Shown: positions 44,611 through 55,859 of the stretch, one piece after another
Position numbering within the stretch: position 1 is the stretch's first letter
How the letters are laid out: each line of letters starts with the position of its first letter
From: Malachius bipustulatus
Lineage: Eukaryota > Arthropoda > Insecta > Coleoptera > Melyridae
Reading direction: 5' to 3'
DNA length: 64,000 nucleotides
Assembly (NCBI GenBank): GCA_910589415.1
Contig: OU342638.1
Location: 7,480,014-7,544,013, forward strand
Position numbers and translations under genes: made by a program
The notes under the pieces: generated by a model
What the model was told of the DNA's origin: nothing
The model's database searches: none
The model's input: the letters and a program-made list of their open reading frames with translations, nothing else

Positions 44611-45659
44611 TTGATTCTAACATTTCATACTTTTGTGTAATAAATTAGGTGTTGTTTTTTTAAATACCATTTCTTTTTACCCCTACCCCCCCCCTAAATT
44701 GCCCCTAAATTCGCATGTAAACAAATGATATAGTTACATCTTTAGTGGAAAGATGCTTTTTATATTTTTTTTTATCATTGTAAATTTATAACCAATAATA
44801 ATATCAATCGGTTCAACATAAACCCCCAACTTTTTAAATAACTTTTTGCACTTGTATTCTTACCATACTTCATCAAAAATACCTTTCTGACTTTCAATAC
44901 ATGTTTTAATATTATCTTGTAAATTTTCCGAAATGTTATTTTGTTGAAGTAATGTACATATTTGTGTACTTAATATCGAATTGCATGACTGAAATAAATT
45001 GGCAACATCGTGTAAAAGGTTAAAAATGTGACTGCGAGGAATTAATTTGTTTTTGTAGAGTTTTGCCACAAAATAATGTACTAATATTTTTGTTGCATGA
45101 TTGTCATTTTTTGCGATTTCACCAAACTTATTAGACCCTTGTTGAACTACTTGATTAACATTCTCCTCAGGCTTATCACTGGTCATATCACCCATTTCTG
45201 TAGACTCACTTACAGAACTGCAAGTATCACTAGTACTTAGGTGATCGCGATGGCTATTAATGTGTTTACACAGAGACTTAACAGTAGAAAAACTTCTGGG
45301 ACAATTTATAATACCGCATGGATAAAACAGAGTATTGACATGGTAAATAGAAAAATGTACTTTAAAACCCTGTAAACTGAACGATCTATGACAAATTTTA
45401 CAATTCATGTTGAAAGAAATACAAGAAAAGTTGTGTAAAAATATCCTTTTCAACTACTTATTTCTGATATTCGTTTCTGATCTTGTAAGATGTCAAGACT
45501 GAACCGTTGTGACCGAATTAAAATTACTGTCTGCTTCAGTTCTTCTGTCATAAATAACAGTTTGCAAATAGGATCAAATTTGCACCAATTCTGGCGGATA
45601 TGATGCGTTCAAAACAAAAAATGTTTTAAAACAGAAATCAACTGCTTTTAGGAGTGTCT

Positions 45660-48600
45660 CTAATTCATAAATGATTGTGTTCCCTTAACAAATGCTTTTG
45701 GTTCTTCCAATTTTCCAACCACAAAAACGGAAGGCTGTTCAGTAGCCTTCAGAAGACGAGAACGTGCTGCCCTCTGTTCAAAGACTACATTGAGGTTTTC
45801 TTGCTGCTGAAATATTAGAAACAGTACATGTTACTACCAATGCAACACATTCACATAGGGCATTACACTTACTTGACTACGACATGAGTAATGAAATTGT
45901 CTCTTATTTCCGCTTTGGAGAATTTATGTAAACTACTCTTTTTTTTCTGCCGTGAAGTGTTCGGGAATAGCAACGGAAACACCAGAAATGCACAGTTTTC
46001 GTCAAAAACTAAAATTCAAATGCAAAAGTTCAACTAATAAATAATTGTATATTTCTTTCAAGAAGAAATTGCAACTTTCTTTTGTAGTTGTTATGAATTA
46101 AATAATGATAAAAAAATCATCAACAATGGTAAAAAGAAAGTTGAAAGGTCCTTACTAAGATAAGCAGTAATATAATAATAATATAGGTTTTGTTTTTTAT
46201 ACCTTTTTTTTGGTCGTCTTGCAGGTCTTGTTTCTTTTGTTCAAACTGTCTAAATATTTCAATTCCTGAATCACAGGGCATGAACGTCGTTTAGTGACAT
46301 TTAAGATATTCTTGTAAATTTTTGGCCATTCTAGATATAATCTATTTTCTTTATCTGGATAACAATTTTTAAAATCAATTGAAATCTGCAACAGAAATAC
46401 CGTGTTTTAAGAAATTAAATCAGTCTATGATATGTAAGGGAGGAAATGTTGGGATTACACAATTACACGGGTTATAAAACTTAAAACAGACAAACCTACT
46501 ATTCCTCTCAGAAGGTTAACATCCTTGAAGAAAGTTCCTACATTAATAAATAATAATATATAAGAATAATTACCAAAGAATGACCAGATGGCATGGACAG
46601 AGCTGGGTAAGTTTTAAAATATACGTTAATTGACACTCGGTTATTAATGTATTCGTTCTGTCGAACACTGGTTGTTGCTTCCCAATATTCTAACACTGTT
46701 GTCCAGGGCTGGTTGTTATGTTTTAAAAACACGTGTTTTTCGTTGACAAGTTCATCTGTTGATATATCAGAGTTCTCTAAAATAGGAACAAAATTATGAA
46801 AATTAAAGGTATCAAAGGTCACCATTTAAAAAAATCTAAGCACGTAATAAAATAATGGGTCTCATGAATAAAACAGGAGCAAATGCTTTTACTTGAAATC
46901 ATGAAGTAAAACCTCCGAAGTATAAATATGATAAATAAATTTGGAGCATTTGCTTTACAACCGAGTGAAAAGCATTTGCTATACCCAGAAGCAAATACTT
47001 CAGTTTATATGAATAAACTGAAGCTTTTGCTAGCAACTTACAGCAAATGCTTTATTGTTTTGAAGGTACCTCCATTCCAGACTTTGCGTTCGGAAAGAGA
47101 CACGTCTTTGATAATTATGGCGTTTCTTAATAATCCGAGAGCCGTTAAACGCTACAAAAGACGCGTAAACACACAACCGAATGATTTTAGACACCTGTTT
47201 CGTTTCGACGAAGAAAACGTGCACTGGTTAGCCAACCATTTCTTAGGCGAGGAGAATAATGAGAAACGAGGTGGTGCATTATCGCCGTTCCAAAAAATGA
47301 AAGTGTTTTTGCGTTATATCGCTGATCCTGGTTACCAAAACGGCGTAGGAGAAATAATTGGAATTCATCAGAGTACTGTATCAAAAACAATTGCTGACGT
47401 AACAGACAAAATCTGGCAGAAAGCAAATTTATGGATCAAGTTTCCATCAACCGATGAGCAAATACGTGAAGCCCAACGTCTTTGGCAGCAAGCTAATACG
47501 TTTCCAGCCGCAGTCGGAATTTTGGATTGCACACATGTACGTATTCGAAAGCCTTCTCAGTTTGGGGACGAATATATAAACCGAAAAGGTTTCGCTAGCA
47601 TCAATGTACAAGCTACGTGTGATGCACAAGAGAAATTTACAAGTGTAGCTGTGCAATGGCCCGGTTCTACCCATGACAGTAGAATCTGGAAAAACACTGC
47701 CATTTGTGCTGTTATGCGTCGCAACACACAACGAGCTTTGCTCCTGGCAGATGAAGGGTATGGAATAGAACCCTGTTTGATGACTCCCTATCGAACTCCA
47801 AATACACCACAAGAAACGCGGTACAATAGGTTGTTGAAGAAGGAAAGGGCGAGTATTGAACGTTGCTTTGGACAGTTGAAGCAAAGGTTTTCTATGTTGC
47901 AATATAAAGCTCGAGTGAAGCTTGAAAATGTCCCCAAATAAGTAGTGTGCTGTGTTATTCTGCACAACATTGCAAAAACATTACGCGATCCAGACTTCGA
48001 AGTGGAAGAAGTGGAGCTTGATAACGACGCAATTAACCATATTGAGGAAAATGTGGATGACGATATTAATATTAGGAGAAATGGAATGGGAAGGCGGGAA
48101 GAAATTGCCCATCTTATTTTTCAACAAAATTTGTAGGGTAAGTTAAAAATTGTATTTATAATCGCCAAAGGCACGGAACACAAAATTTATTGAAAATACA
48201 TATCATACCGAATAAATAAAAAAAAACGTAATCATAATCCTAGAGATGGAATTCAAAATCAAAAAGAAAGAACGAGAACTTAGATAAATGCAAAACAACA
48301 TAAATGTTGATTTATGAAGTATGTAAGATAAATTTACAATTTTCTAAACACTTTGCCATTTTCTGTAACGAGTAACTGTTCTTGTTCTAACTCTCTGGTC
48401 AACTTTCTTTTCTTAAGCCTCAGGACCTCTAATTGTTCTAACAAAACTAGTCTCTGTAGTTCAGCCGTTGATAAGTTTTGTGTTTCCGTTGTTTCCGGAA
48501 GACGAGTTTTCTTTGAAACCGCGCTTTTTGCAGTTTCTGCAACCGAAATGGGTGAATCAGACTCCGAGCAGATATTCACAGGAACAGAAGTCTCGGTCGA

Positions 48601-50215
48601 TTGTGGCACGCCAATTTGCACAGCCCCTAATAAAATTATAAAATCCATGTAATGAACTATAACCTAATAAACATTTAAATCTTACCTGGTACATTGCACA
48701 AGGTCGGGTTTGTGTCACCATCCATTAACTTCCAAAATACCTCTTCCCATGTCTTCAACTTTATTTTCTTATTGCCGGGTTTATTTATATCTGTCTTCTG
48801 TTTGATTTTTGTTTTCATGTTATTGATTTTTTTAGATAATTGCTTTATACTTATCGTTTTTCCTGTCAACGCCTGCCATTCTGCTTGTAATTTAATTAGG
48901 GCATTTTCTTTCGCTTTTTTTATTGTGGGTACTTGTGATTTTTCTAGTACCACTTTATAGTTTTGCAGTAACTCTACAAATTTTAGTTGATCGTTCTCTT
49001 CGCAGGTCGTGCTCTCTTCGTCGGAGCTCATGGTGTTCGCAGTTCGTAGTTTAGCACTGACTTCGGTTATTACAACTGCAGCGCAGAATGCATACCTACC
49101 CTCCTTCAACGTTCGAATAATTCCTGTTTAGACTTGTTGCAAATGTGGCAAATGGTGTAAATAACGAAGCATTTACTACGAAGCAAAAGCAAATGATTAT
49201 TCATTAGAAACGAAGCAAATGCTTTTCCTTCTACCTTTTGCTTCGAAGGATTTGCTTTTGCTTTTACTTTTTACTTCGAGCAAATGCTCCATTTTTATTC
49301 ATGAGAATCAATGACTACAGAAATATCAGGGTCAGCTTACCTATTGAAAAATTACCAGGTAATTGGCCTTTTGCTTTACTTTTAATCAAATTTAAATTCC
49401 TATATTTGGAACGAGTATTCACATATTTGTCCCACAGCTTTCCATGTGCGGAAACAGGTCGTCCATGAATGTCCCTTTTCGGTGGGATATAGTATGAATT
49501 TTCATGTTCTTCCACAAAAATTGAGCATATCTCTTTGGACCAATGTATAAATCTCTCCCGAGTAATTCTGTAAAGTCCAATAACTGAATGAAGCTAAAAA
49601 ATATTTAAGTTGATTAATTACTAACCGTTTATCTGGATCCTCTTCTAATTCGTGACTAATAATTAATTTAACTAAAATCCGCCTCTTCAGTTCCTTGTGA
49701 ATTTTGTAATGGGCAAGGATTTCTTTGCCCTCATTATTACTATTTAAAAGTCTAATAAGTTCGCCCTGAAATATGAAATCTGAAATCATTGTTCATGTAA
49801 CATAATATAATTATGAACCTTATTCTTTTCATCAGAATCCACTTCATTCAGTATGTTTTGGTTACTTGAAAAATCTGATGGTGAATATACTGCAGCTTCT
49901 GACACTCTTGTGTCTTCATGAGACTGATGAGATGACGGTGAATTTAATGAATTACTACTACAACCTTCTGACTCAACAATTATAACTGGGGCATTCTGAA
50001 AGATAAGAAACTCTTAAGTGAAAGTAAAATTTCACCCCAAGTCAGAGATCAATGACCCCTCTGTATTTTACAAAAAAAATATTGTAAGTTATGTACAGGT
50101 ATTAGAAGAGCCCTCCACAGGTGCAATAACTTTCTGCGCAGACCTAATTTCGGTACTAACTCAGCAAAATCGTCTTCATGCAACAGTTTGAATGCTTCTA
50201 AATCAATAGACTGAT
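45660..50215 (-). CDS. SAM-domain gene, copy 2 (SAMD3-like), several exons
   Basis: Seven exons read leftward. 50215-50097: SAM helices, EAFKLLHEDDFAELVPKLGL. 49995-49819: Ser/Glu linker. 49765-49626 and 49593-49341: GELIRLLNSNNEGKEI, then VIGLYRITRERFIHWSKEI, SYYIPPKRDIHGRP, HGKLWDKYVN. ~46825-46574: PWTTVLEYWEATTSVRQNEY and FKTYPALSMPSGHSL. 46385-46203: ISIDFKNCYPDKENRLYLEW. 45806-45660: FVVGKLEEPKAFVKGTQSF, ending at a TAG. Splice sites are GT-AG at the boundaries checked (CAG/, /GTAAGC, /GTAATT, /GTATAA). The exact start of the ~46825 exon is unclear and upstream exons are missing. Coding is otherwise open. A Harbinger element lies in the intron 49340-46826. Function unknown; SAM domains usually mediate protein contacts. 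Confidence 0.62.
47117..48136 (+). pseudogene. HARBI1-like transposase with one nonsense codon
   Basis: Starting at the ATG of MAFLNNPRAVKRYKR (the frame is open upstream to 46928 but that is terminal-repeat sequence), the protein has LSPFQKMKVFLRYIADPG, the HTH-like GEIIGIHQSTVSKTI, and the DDE core: VGILDCTHVRI with the first Asp, ADEGYG with the second, and RASIERCFGQLKQRF with the Glu. At 47939-47941 an in-frame TAA interrupts KLENVPK / VVCCVILHNIAKTL. The remaining 65 codons stay in the same frame to the TAG at 48136, so only one base separates it from an open gene. All three catalytic residues are intact. Confidence 0.88.
48334..49031 (-). CDS. MADF/SANT-like accessory protein of the Harbinger
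   Basis: Exon one (49031-48686) starts MSSDEESTTCEENDQLKFVE, with QAEWQALTGKTISIKQLSKK as the trihelix-like DNA-binding part and WEEVFWKL. A 59-base intron (GTAAGATTT...TTATTAG, 48685-48627) leads to exon two. That exon ends with a Leu/Lys-rich coiled coil, QRLVLLEQLEVLRLKKRKL, and stop at 48334. About 212 codons in total, all open. In animal Harbingers this Myb/SANT-like partner binds the ends and brings the transposase to the nucleus. The gene is divergent to the transposase only in strand; both lie within the same ends. Confidence 0.8.
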
Positions 50216-50751
50216 CTGAAAAAAGTATAATTTATAATTTATATGATTTTTTTTCTAAAAAACAGTTTTAAGATCACAATAAATTTTAGCATTGATGTCA
50301 GATCAAATATATAGTAGCTTTAGGGTGGTATGCTAGAAACTAAATTTCGCATTTGACAGCGCTGTTAACAACGGCACTGTTGTTAAAAATCACTTTGACA
50401 TGGTCACGTGACCATGTTAAATGCTTTAACATCGCCATGTCAAATTTCATGTTGACAACGGCGTTAAAGCTGAAATCACCCAATGGTATGCTAGAAAGGA
50501 AAATCGAGTAGGAACGGTTGAATGTCAATGTTAAATGGTCACGTTACAATAATCACAGGGTATGGATCGATTAATTATTACTAGCTGTCAAATTTTAGGA
50601 AGATTTTTAATAAATCCCGTATTATTCCAGAGTGAAGTGTTTTTTCTATGTTTATTTACAGTGCAATTATTACAACTAAATATCAACAATCTTGTTCCAT
50701 AAATTAATAATTAACCAAAAGTAGGTACCTACCAAGTATTTTTATACTATA

Positions 50752-50946
50752 CAGGGTGGTCCAACTTAAAACGTCAGGACTTTACCAAACGATAGATAAC
50801 GTTAAAATAATGCCAGTTTCTCTAATACACTTATAGCCGGGAAAGCTTCCTTTTCAAGATACAGAGTGTTGAAGTTTTGGGAAAAAAAATAATGTTTTGT
50901 GAATATTGTCAAAACGGCTGCTTTAAAAAAATTGAAATTTGGCACT
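50752..50946. repeat. Truncated arm of the 39645-40496 foldback
   Basis: CAGGGTGGTCCAACTTAAAA through AAAATTGAAATTTGGCAC matches the left arm of the 39.6 kb element, then breaks off. Confidence 0.85.
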
Positions 50947-50984
50947 ATTCTATGACTATTAAATTAATACTGTCGATACTGTCG

Positions 50985-51640
50985 AATCCTGACGGTGTGG
51001 GCCGGCTCTCGTTACGGCAGCCCCTCCGATTGGCGAAAGATATCGCCTCGGTGCACGCACCTCTGTCAATTGGTCGATGATACGGTCGATCCACCTCTGG
51101 TTCTGCTGCCTGCTGCTTCAGTAGCTCTCCAACCACCGCACATCGTGTGTCGGATCTACTGCCGCTGCTGTCGCCGGAATACGCGTCGTGACGAGACTGT
51201 CGGACCGACGACTCATTACATAGCGATCCGCCGTTTATGACGCCTGACCCTCAATGCAGGCCTGGCGCCGTCTGAAAGGGTCCGCCCGGGACCTCACTAC
51301 AGTCCCGTTTGTTACCCTGATGTGGTCGGCAGTCGACTGGAGCTCAATTCACTCCTATCGAACTCCCGCTACCGTGTTACAGACAGGTTCAACTCAGTTC
51401 ATTGACCTGCCGTCACCGGCTGGATGGATGCGACGGAGAGCACTCAATGCATGCCTCCTGCTGGGGGGTCTGGGGCCTCCTAGCTCAGTACACTAGAAGG
51501 GAGAGAGGTTCTCGAGTCAGTTCCTCGGAATCTTCTGCCTTGCTTGTCCGCTGGGTCTGCTTATATAGCCGGTGCCGGCGAGATAACCTGCTAATCACTG
51601 CTGTAAAAACTGTATCTTTCTGATAAACCCCTCGATTAAT
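50985..51640. mobile_element. GC-rich block, possible solo LTR
   Basis: Composition is unlike the surrounding AT-rich DNA. GCTTATATAGCCGG (about 51558) could be a TATA region with a downstream transcript start. The overlapping frames show no known domain. No clear target duplication. Confidence 0.35.
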
Positions 51641-52015
51641 TAAAATAAATAATAATTAACTACGAATGCCTCGGAATTCGTTACAAAATAAAATAAGTTA
51701 AACAACATAAGACATATTTGTGTAAAATAAATAATTTATTTGATAATATTACACTCAATAAAATAATAATTATTGTATAACCATGGGCAGAGCCAAACCA
51801 GAACAAATAAAAAAATAATTTTTAATTAAGGAAATTAATTGTTGTCTGCAACACTTCTGGCAATCTGAAGGGGTTTTAAAACAGAACATTGTGAACATAA
51901 TCTTTAAAAACTTCTCCCTCTTCATAAAATTCTCAACCGACCATTGGGTTAGGTTTGGTTAGGTATTCTACACTCTGCAATAAGATGCATAATAATTAGG
52001 TAATTAATAACTTAC

Positions 52016-52089
52016 CTGTTGATTATTTCTAGCAAAATCTGTCTCTCAACTTCAGAGAAGTTCTTTCTTGATTTCACGACAACTTCCAT
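52016..52089 (-). CDS. Orphan SANT-like first exon
   Basis: Starts at ATG (52087-52089), reads MEVVVKSRKNFSEVERQILL and ends AACAG/GTAAGT. The NFS-x-x-E-x-x-x-LLE-(I/L) pattern is the first helix of Myb/SANT-like DNA-binding domains found in PIF/Harbinger accessory proteins. The remaining exons are gone, replaced by other repeats. It supports the PIF assignment of the surrounding ends. Confidence 0.55.
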
Positions 52090-52549
52090 TTATACTTTTA
52101 CAGTAAACCAAATTAATTCACTCAAAGAAAACTGAAACGTTCACGTTTTTTATTATTTGTTATAACCTTATAACACAACAATAACAATAATGGCGAATGG
52201 GGATCGGATCGGATGGCAATGACGTTCGTTGACGGTCGACGGTAGACGAGTTTCGTGTTTATCTAGCTCATACGCATGCGTTCAATAGGCACTAGCCAAC
52301 ATCTAACAACGCGAGACCAAAATCAACCACGATCATCTCGGATCGCCGATTTATTACGAAATGGAACTTCGGTTCGGGTTCGATCTAGCTCGTGAATGAA
52401 CATTTCTAACATGATGATGTTACCTAACAACAGTGTCAAATCATGAATATTTCTTTCTAGCATACCGAATCGATTTTAACAACAACGTCAGATTGATATC
52501 GGTGTTACGTTAACAACGCCAAATGATATTTTCTAGCATACGACCCTTA

Positions 52550-52885
52550 ATCTTTAACAGGTAGGTAGTGTTACTAAACAATCAAAATGAATAGAAGATT
52601 ACCAAATAAAACCAGAGCCTGCTTTACCATTTAATTTTTTTTTTAATTTAGTCAAGGGAATTATAATTATTATTACAGAATATCTTTTTTTTCTTTTTTT
52701 TTTCTCGATAACTATTGCAAATACAAAAAAAAAACTACAAGAGCACAAAAATAATCTAAACAAAACAGAAAACTCATTTTCTGTTTTATAACTCACCACG
52801 GACAAAGATTTTGGAAAGAAAATAGGGCATGAAACTTTAAAAAAATCTCCTGTAGGTTATCAGTTAACACTGAAATTTGGCATAC
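52550..52885. other. Intergenic
   Basis: AT-rich with poly-T runs; no gene. Confidence 0.45.
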
Positions 52886-52888
52886 TAA

Positions 52889-55852
52889 GGGCCGGTTGTT
52901 CGTACGAAAAGTTAATCTGTGATTAGTTAGCTATAGTTAAAATTTGAATGTAGTTAACTTTCAATTGCGTTGTTCAAAGGATCTGAAATCAGCGGTTAGG
53001 TAACCTGATATTAAAGCTACACGCGAGTTGGCAACATTGCAGAGTTTAGTTTTCTCAGCCAATCGGCATTGTCGGCACTACTCGACGGCACCGTTCGGCG
53101 CTCGACGGGCAATACGCATGGCGTTTCGGCGGAGTTGGAGAATCAAAATCAACTTTCCCAATTTTTACGTCTTATCACTCTTATCTACCGTGTTCCGTGT
53201 ACCTAATATAAGTCATACCAAACCTACATACGTACCTACTACAATAAAAGTAAAAGTTATTTATAAGAAACCTTAATAGGAAGTAAATTCGAGAAAAGAA
53301 TCGTCTTTTTTGGTAGGTTAGGTACTTAGGTACTATGAAAAGGCGAAGTTATGTTGTAATTTTTTTTTTTTTATTGAAAATGCACATGCACTGCAGGGAA
53401 ATCCCTATGACGCTCTGGGAGCGGTGCATGAGCGGAGATATCGATTCACGTTGGCCTTGAATCTCTGTAAGTTGTATACTTCGGGAAACACGCCCTTTGG
53501 AATGCTATTCCAAAGTGATGCGGTTCTGTACATAAAAGAAGTCTGAAATAGGGTGCTACGAGGTGTAACGAGCTTAACCTGATACGGATGAGCGTCTGCG
53601 GGTCGACGTGTATATCTGCCCGGTCTTGTTCTTGGTGGGATCAAGCGGGCTACGTCTTTTGAACACCTTCCATTAAAATATCTGTAAAACAGACTCAGGT
53701 CAGCTACTCTTCTTCGATGTTCGAGAGTGTCTAAATTTTTTGTCAAATCTGGGTCCCCAATCAAGCGGATGGCTCTTTTCTGAATAGAGTCGAGTAGTCT
53801 CAGCGTATGTTTGGGAGCTGAGCTCCAAACATGTGAGCAGTACTCCAAGGATGGTCGGATTTGAGCCTTGAAAGAGGAGAAGCTGTTGTGGTGTATAGAA
53901 TTTCTTCGTGCGGAAGAGTGTTCCAAGTTTTTGAGAAGCACTCTTCGCCAGACCAGCAACATGATCATGCCAAGACATGTTCGCTCCGAGGCTCACTCCA
54001 AGTAAACGAAGAGATGACGCTGGGGTAAGAGAGTGTCCCGCCATCTTTTTTTTTTTGGAGAAAATGACTGCTTGGGTTTTTCCAGCATTAAATTGGACTT
54101 GGTTTCTATCGCCCCAAGTTAGAATGTCTTGCAAGTCATTGTTAAGTATGGCAACTTCTTGCTCCCTGCGAGTCTGTGCGTCGATGGCAGATGTTCGCGC
54201 ATCTAACGTATAAGAAGATATGAGGGTACTGTCGTCGGCAAAACTGTATATTGGATTTTTTGTTGTTTCAAGCAAGTCGTTTATAAATATTAGAAAGAGA
54301 GTCGGAGATAAAATGGATCCCTGAGGCACACCGGCATTGATGGAAAAGGTCTCAGAAAGAACTCCATCGACTGCCACCTGCAATGAACGATCTCCGAGAT
54401 AACTCGCAAGCCACAAGCAGAATTTCTCGGGCATGCCATAGGCCTGCAGTTTTGCCAACAGTCCACCATGCCAAACACGGTCGAAAGCTCTAGAAATATC
54501 AAGCGCAACCCCTCGAGACTCCCCATGGTGCTCGATTGCGCCGTTCCACAGCTCGGCGACGTAAGTGAGGAGGTCACCAGTTGACCTCTGTTTACGGAAT
54601 CCGTATTGGCGGTCGCTGATTATGTTAGCTCCTTCCAAGTATTTTAAAAGATGTTGGTTAAAAGCTTTCTCCCTAATCTTGGATATTACTGAAAGCAGTG
54701 CCACTGGTCGATAGTTACTTGGTATAGTCTTTTTGCCTTTCTTGGGAATAGGTTGGATCCGTGCACATTTCCAACAAGAAGGAAATATTCCCTTTTTATA
54801 CGACAAGTTGAAAAGTCGGCAGAAAACAGATGACAGCTCAGTGGCGCATTTTTTTAGTACGATAACAGGTACGTCATCGGGCCCAGAAGCTTTGTTTGGG
54901 TCTAAGGCTAACATAATGCTCTTTATGACCCGCTGTCGGAAAACAATGTCTGACATTTTGGTCTCCACGGATGGGATCATTGGCGGAGTTCTTCCATGAA
55001 AGTCGACGGAAGAGTATGAAGAAAACACTCCCGCCAACAAGTTCGCCTTCTCAGTAGCCGTGGATGCGATAGTCCCATCTGTCCGTGTAAGTGGTGGAAT
55101 CGTTGATCTGGTGAAGTTCTGGCTGACTGCCTTAGTTACAGACCAAAAAGATTTCGAACCGTTAGGGCAGGAGAGAAGTTTAAGATAATGATGAAAGTAA
55201 AGTCATTTTAAAGGTAAAAGTTTATTTACAGGAACAATAATTATTGAAGGTAGGTACCTATTACATACTCAGTACTTTGTTTTTTCAAGTTCAAAACGAT
55301 CGATAGATATCCCCACATATTTCTTGATAAACTCGAGGTCATTCGACTGCTTGCGTTTGGGTGGGAAAAGTGAGACAGACTGGATGACAGATGATGGTGA
55401 TGATAAATTTTACATTTTTTATACTTTATTGATGCAATATACCTACTTTTCAAACTTAATACCTACTTTTAATTATAAAACATGGTAATCATATCAATAA
55501 ATACTTCTATAATCGTTATTTTGGTTTTATTTTAATTTAAATTGACAAATTAATAAAATTCTGACATATCAAACTGTCACTTTGAACATGGTCAAATAGT
55601 TTAATCACTCAAATATCTGTGGTTAATCTAATCACAGATTTACATACTTAACTACGTTCAACTGGCTTTGAACAACGCAAATTTTCCCTTAATCTGTGAT
55701 TAACTTCCAAATCACAGATTAACTGCTAATCTGTATTCAAATTTTAACACCGCTGAACTTTTGACTTTTGAACAACACAAACTGTGAGATAATCACAAAT
55801 TAGGCAATTTGAATATGGCTAAATGCTTAACCACTGTACGAACAACCGGCCC
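52889..55852. mobile_element. TAA-flanked element with GGGCCGGTTGTTCGTAC ends
   Basis: GGGCCGGTTGTTCGTAC and GTACGAACAACCGGCCC are perfect inverse ends bordered by TAA (52886-52888, 55853-55855). Near both ends TTAATCTGTGATTA or AATCACAGATTA and GTTCAAAG/CTTTGAAC words recur (52912, 52971, 55622, 55665, 55694, 55716). The only protein sequence inside is a LINE fragment, so it is probably a non-autonomous PIF/Harbinger-like element that received the LINE later. Confidence 0.75.
53405..55190 (-). pseudogene. 5'-truncated LINE reverse transcriptase, one frameshift
   Basis: The frame enters near 55190 (SFWSVTKAVSQNF) and has ASGPDDVPVIVLKKC, NYRPVALLSVISK, ISDRQYGFRKQRSTGD, LDISRAFDRVWH (motif A), INAGVPQGSILSPTLFLIFI (motif B) and IYSFADDSTL (motif C). 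A slip near 53850-53830 changes frame. The tail LEYCSHVWSSAPKHTL and RLIGDPDLTKNLD, ending at 53405, is the usual C-terminal region of jockey/I-group elements. There is no endonuclease domain: the copy is truncated at 5', the normal result of incomplete reverse transcription. A short poly-A-like tail (TTTTTTTTTTTATTG, plus strand, at about 53361) lies at its 3' side. Confidence 0.9.
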
Positions 55853-55859
55853 TAAGTAA

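Larger units (their letters stand above)
40762..45453 (-). pseudogene. C2H2 plus transposase-like gene, broken
   Basis: The first exon (45453-44864; donor ATG/GTAAGA) starts with zinc fingers, CKICHRSFSLQGFKVHFSIYH and a second C-x-H pair, then a Ser-rich linker and helical region. The body (44038-43210) has PLFIYFDDFETSNPLGSHSG, GVYFYIPCLPPQ, LGLILG, CCRFCK, and NYSCDYMHDLLEGV. A slip near 43555 breaks it. It then enters a 1.5 kb foreign block and resumes at 41710 with FFSLETLNYRILVFG and SASEMLYLVRYFGVIIGDL. A TAG at 41279-41281 interrupts RFEGKHR before the C-terminal part, and another slip near 40950 precedes the end at 40762. The D-rich motifs recall Tnp2/DUF4218-like transposase relatives found in hydra, fish and aphids (recall only). 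Role unknown. Confidence 0.62.
46857..49309. mobile_element. Harbinger-type transposon in the SAM gene intron
   Basis: Ends G(GG/AT)TCTCATGAATAAAA and its inverse are each bordered by AAT (46854-46856, 49310-49312), a three-base duplication as expected for the superfamily. Near the ends AGCAAATGCTT words recur many times in both orientations. Inside lie a HARBI1-like transposase (plus) and a MADF/SANT-like protein (minus), the usual two-gene set of animal Harbingers. Confidence 0.82.
50323..52546. mobile_element. PIF/Harbinger-like element with TTA duplication, interior replaced
   Basis: Ends GGGTGGTATGCTAGAAA and TTTCTAGCATACGACCC are inverse repeats, bordered by TTA (50320-50322, 52547-52549), the PIF/Harbinger hallmark. 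The GGTATGCTAGAAA word is repeated inward at 50483 and inversely at 52452. Only one coding exon (SANT-like) remains; the centre is filled by a foldback fragment and a GC-rich block. Confidence 0.75.
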
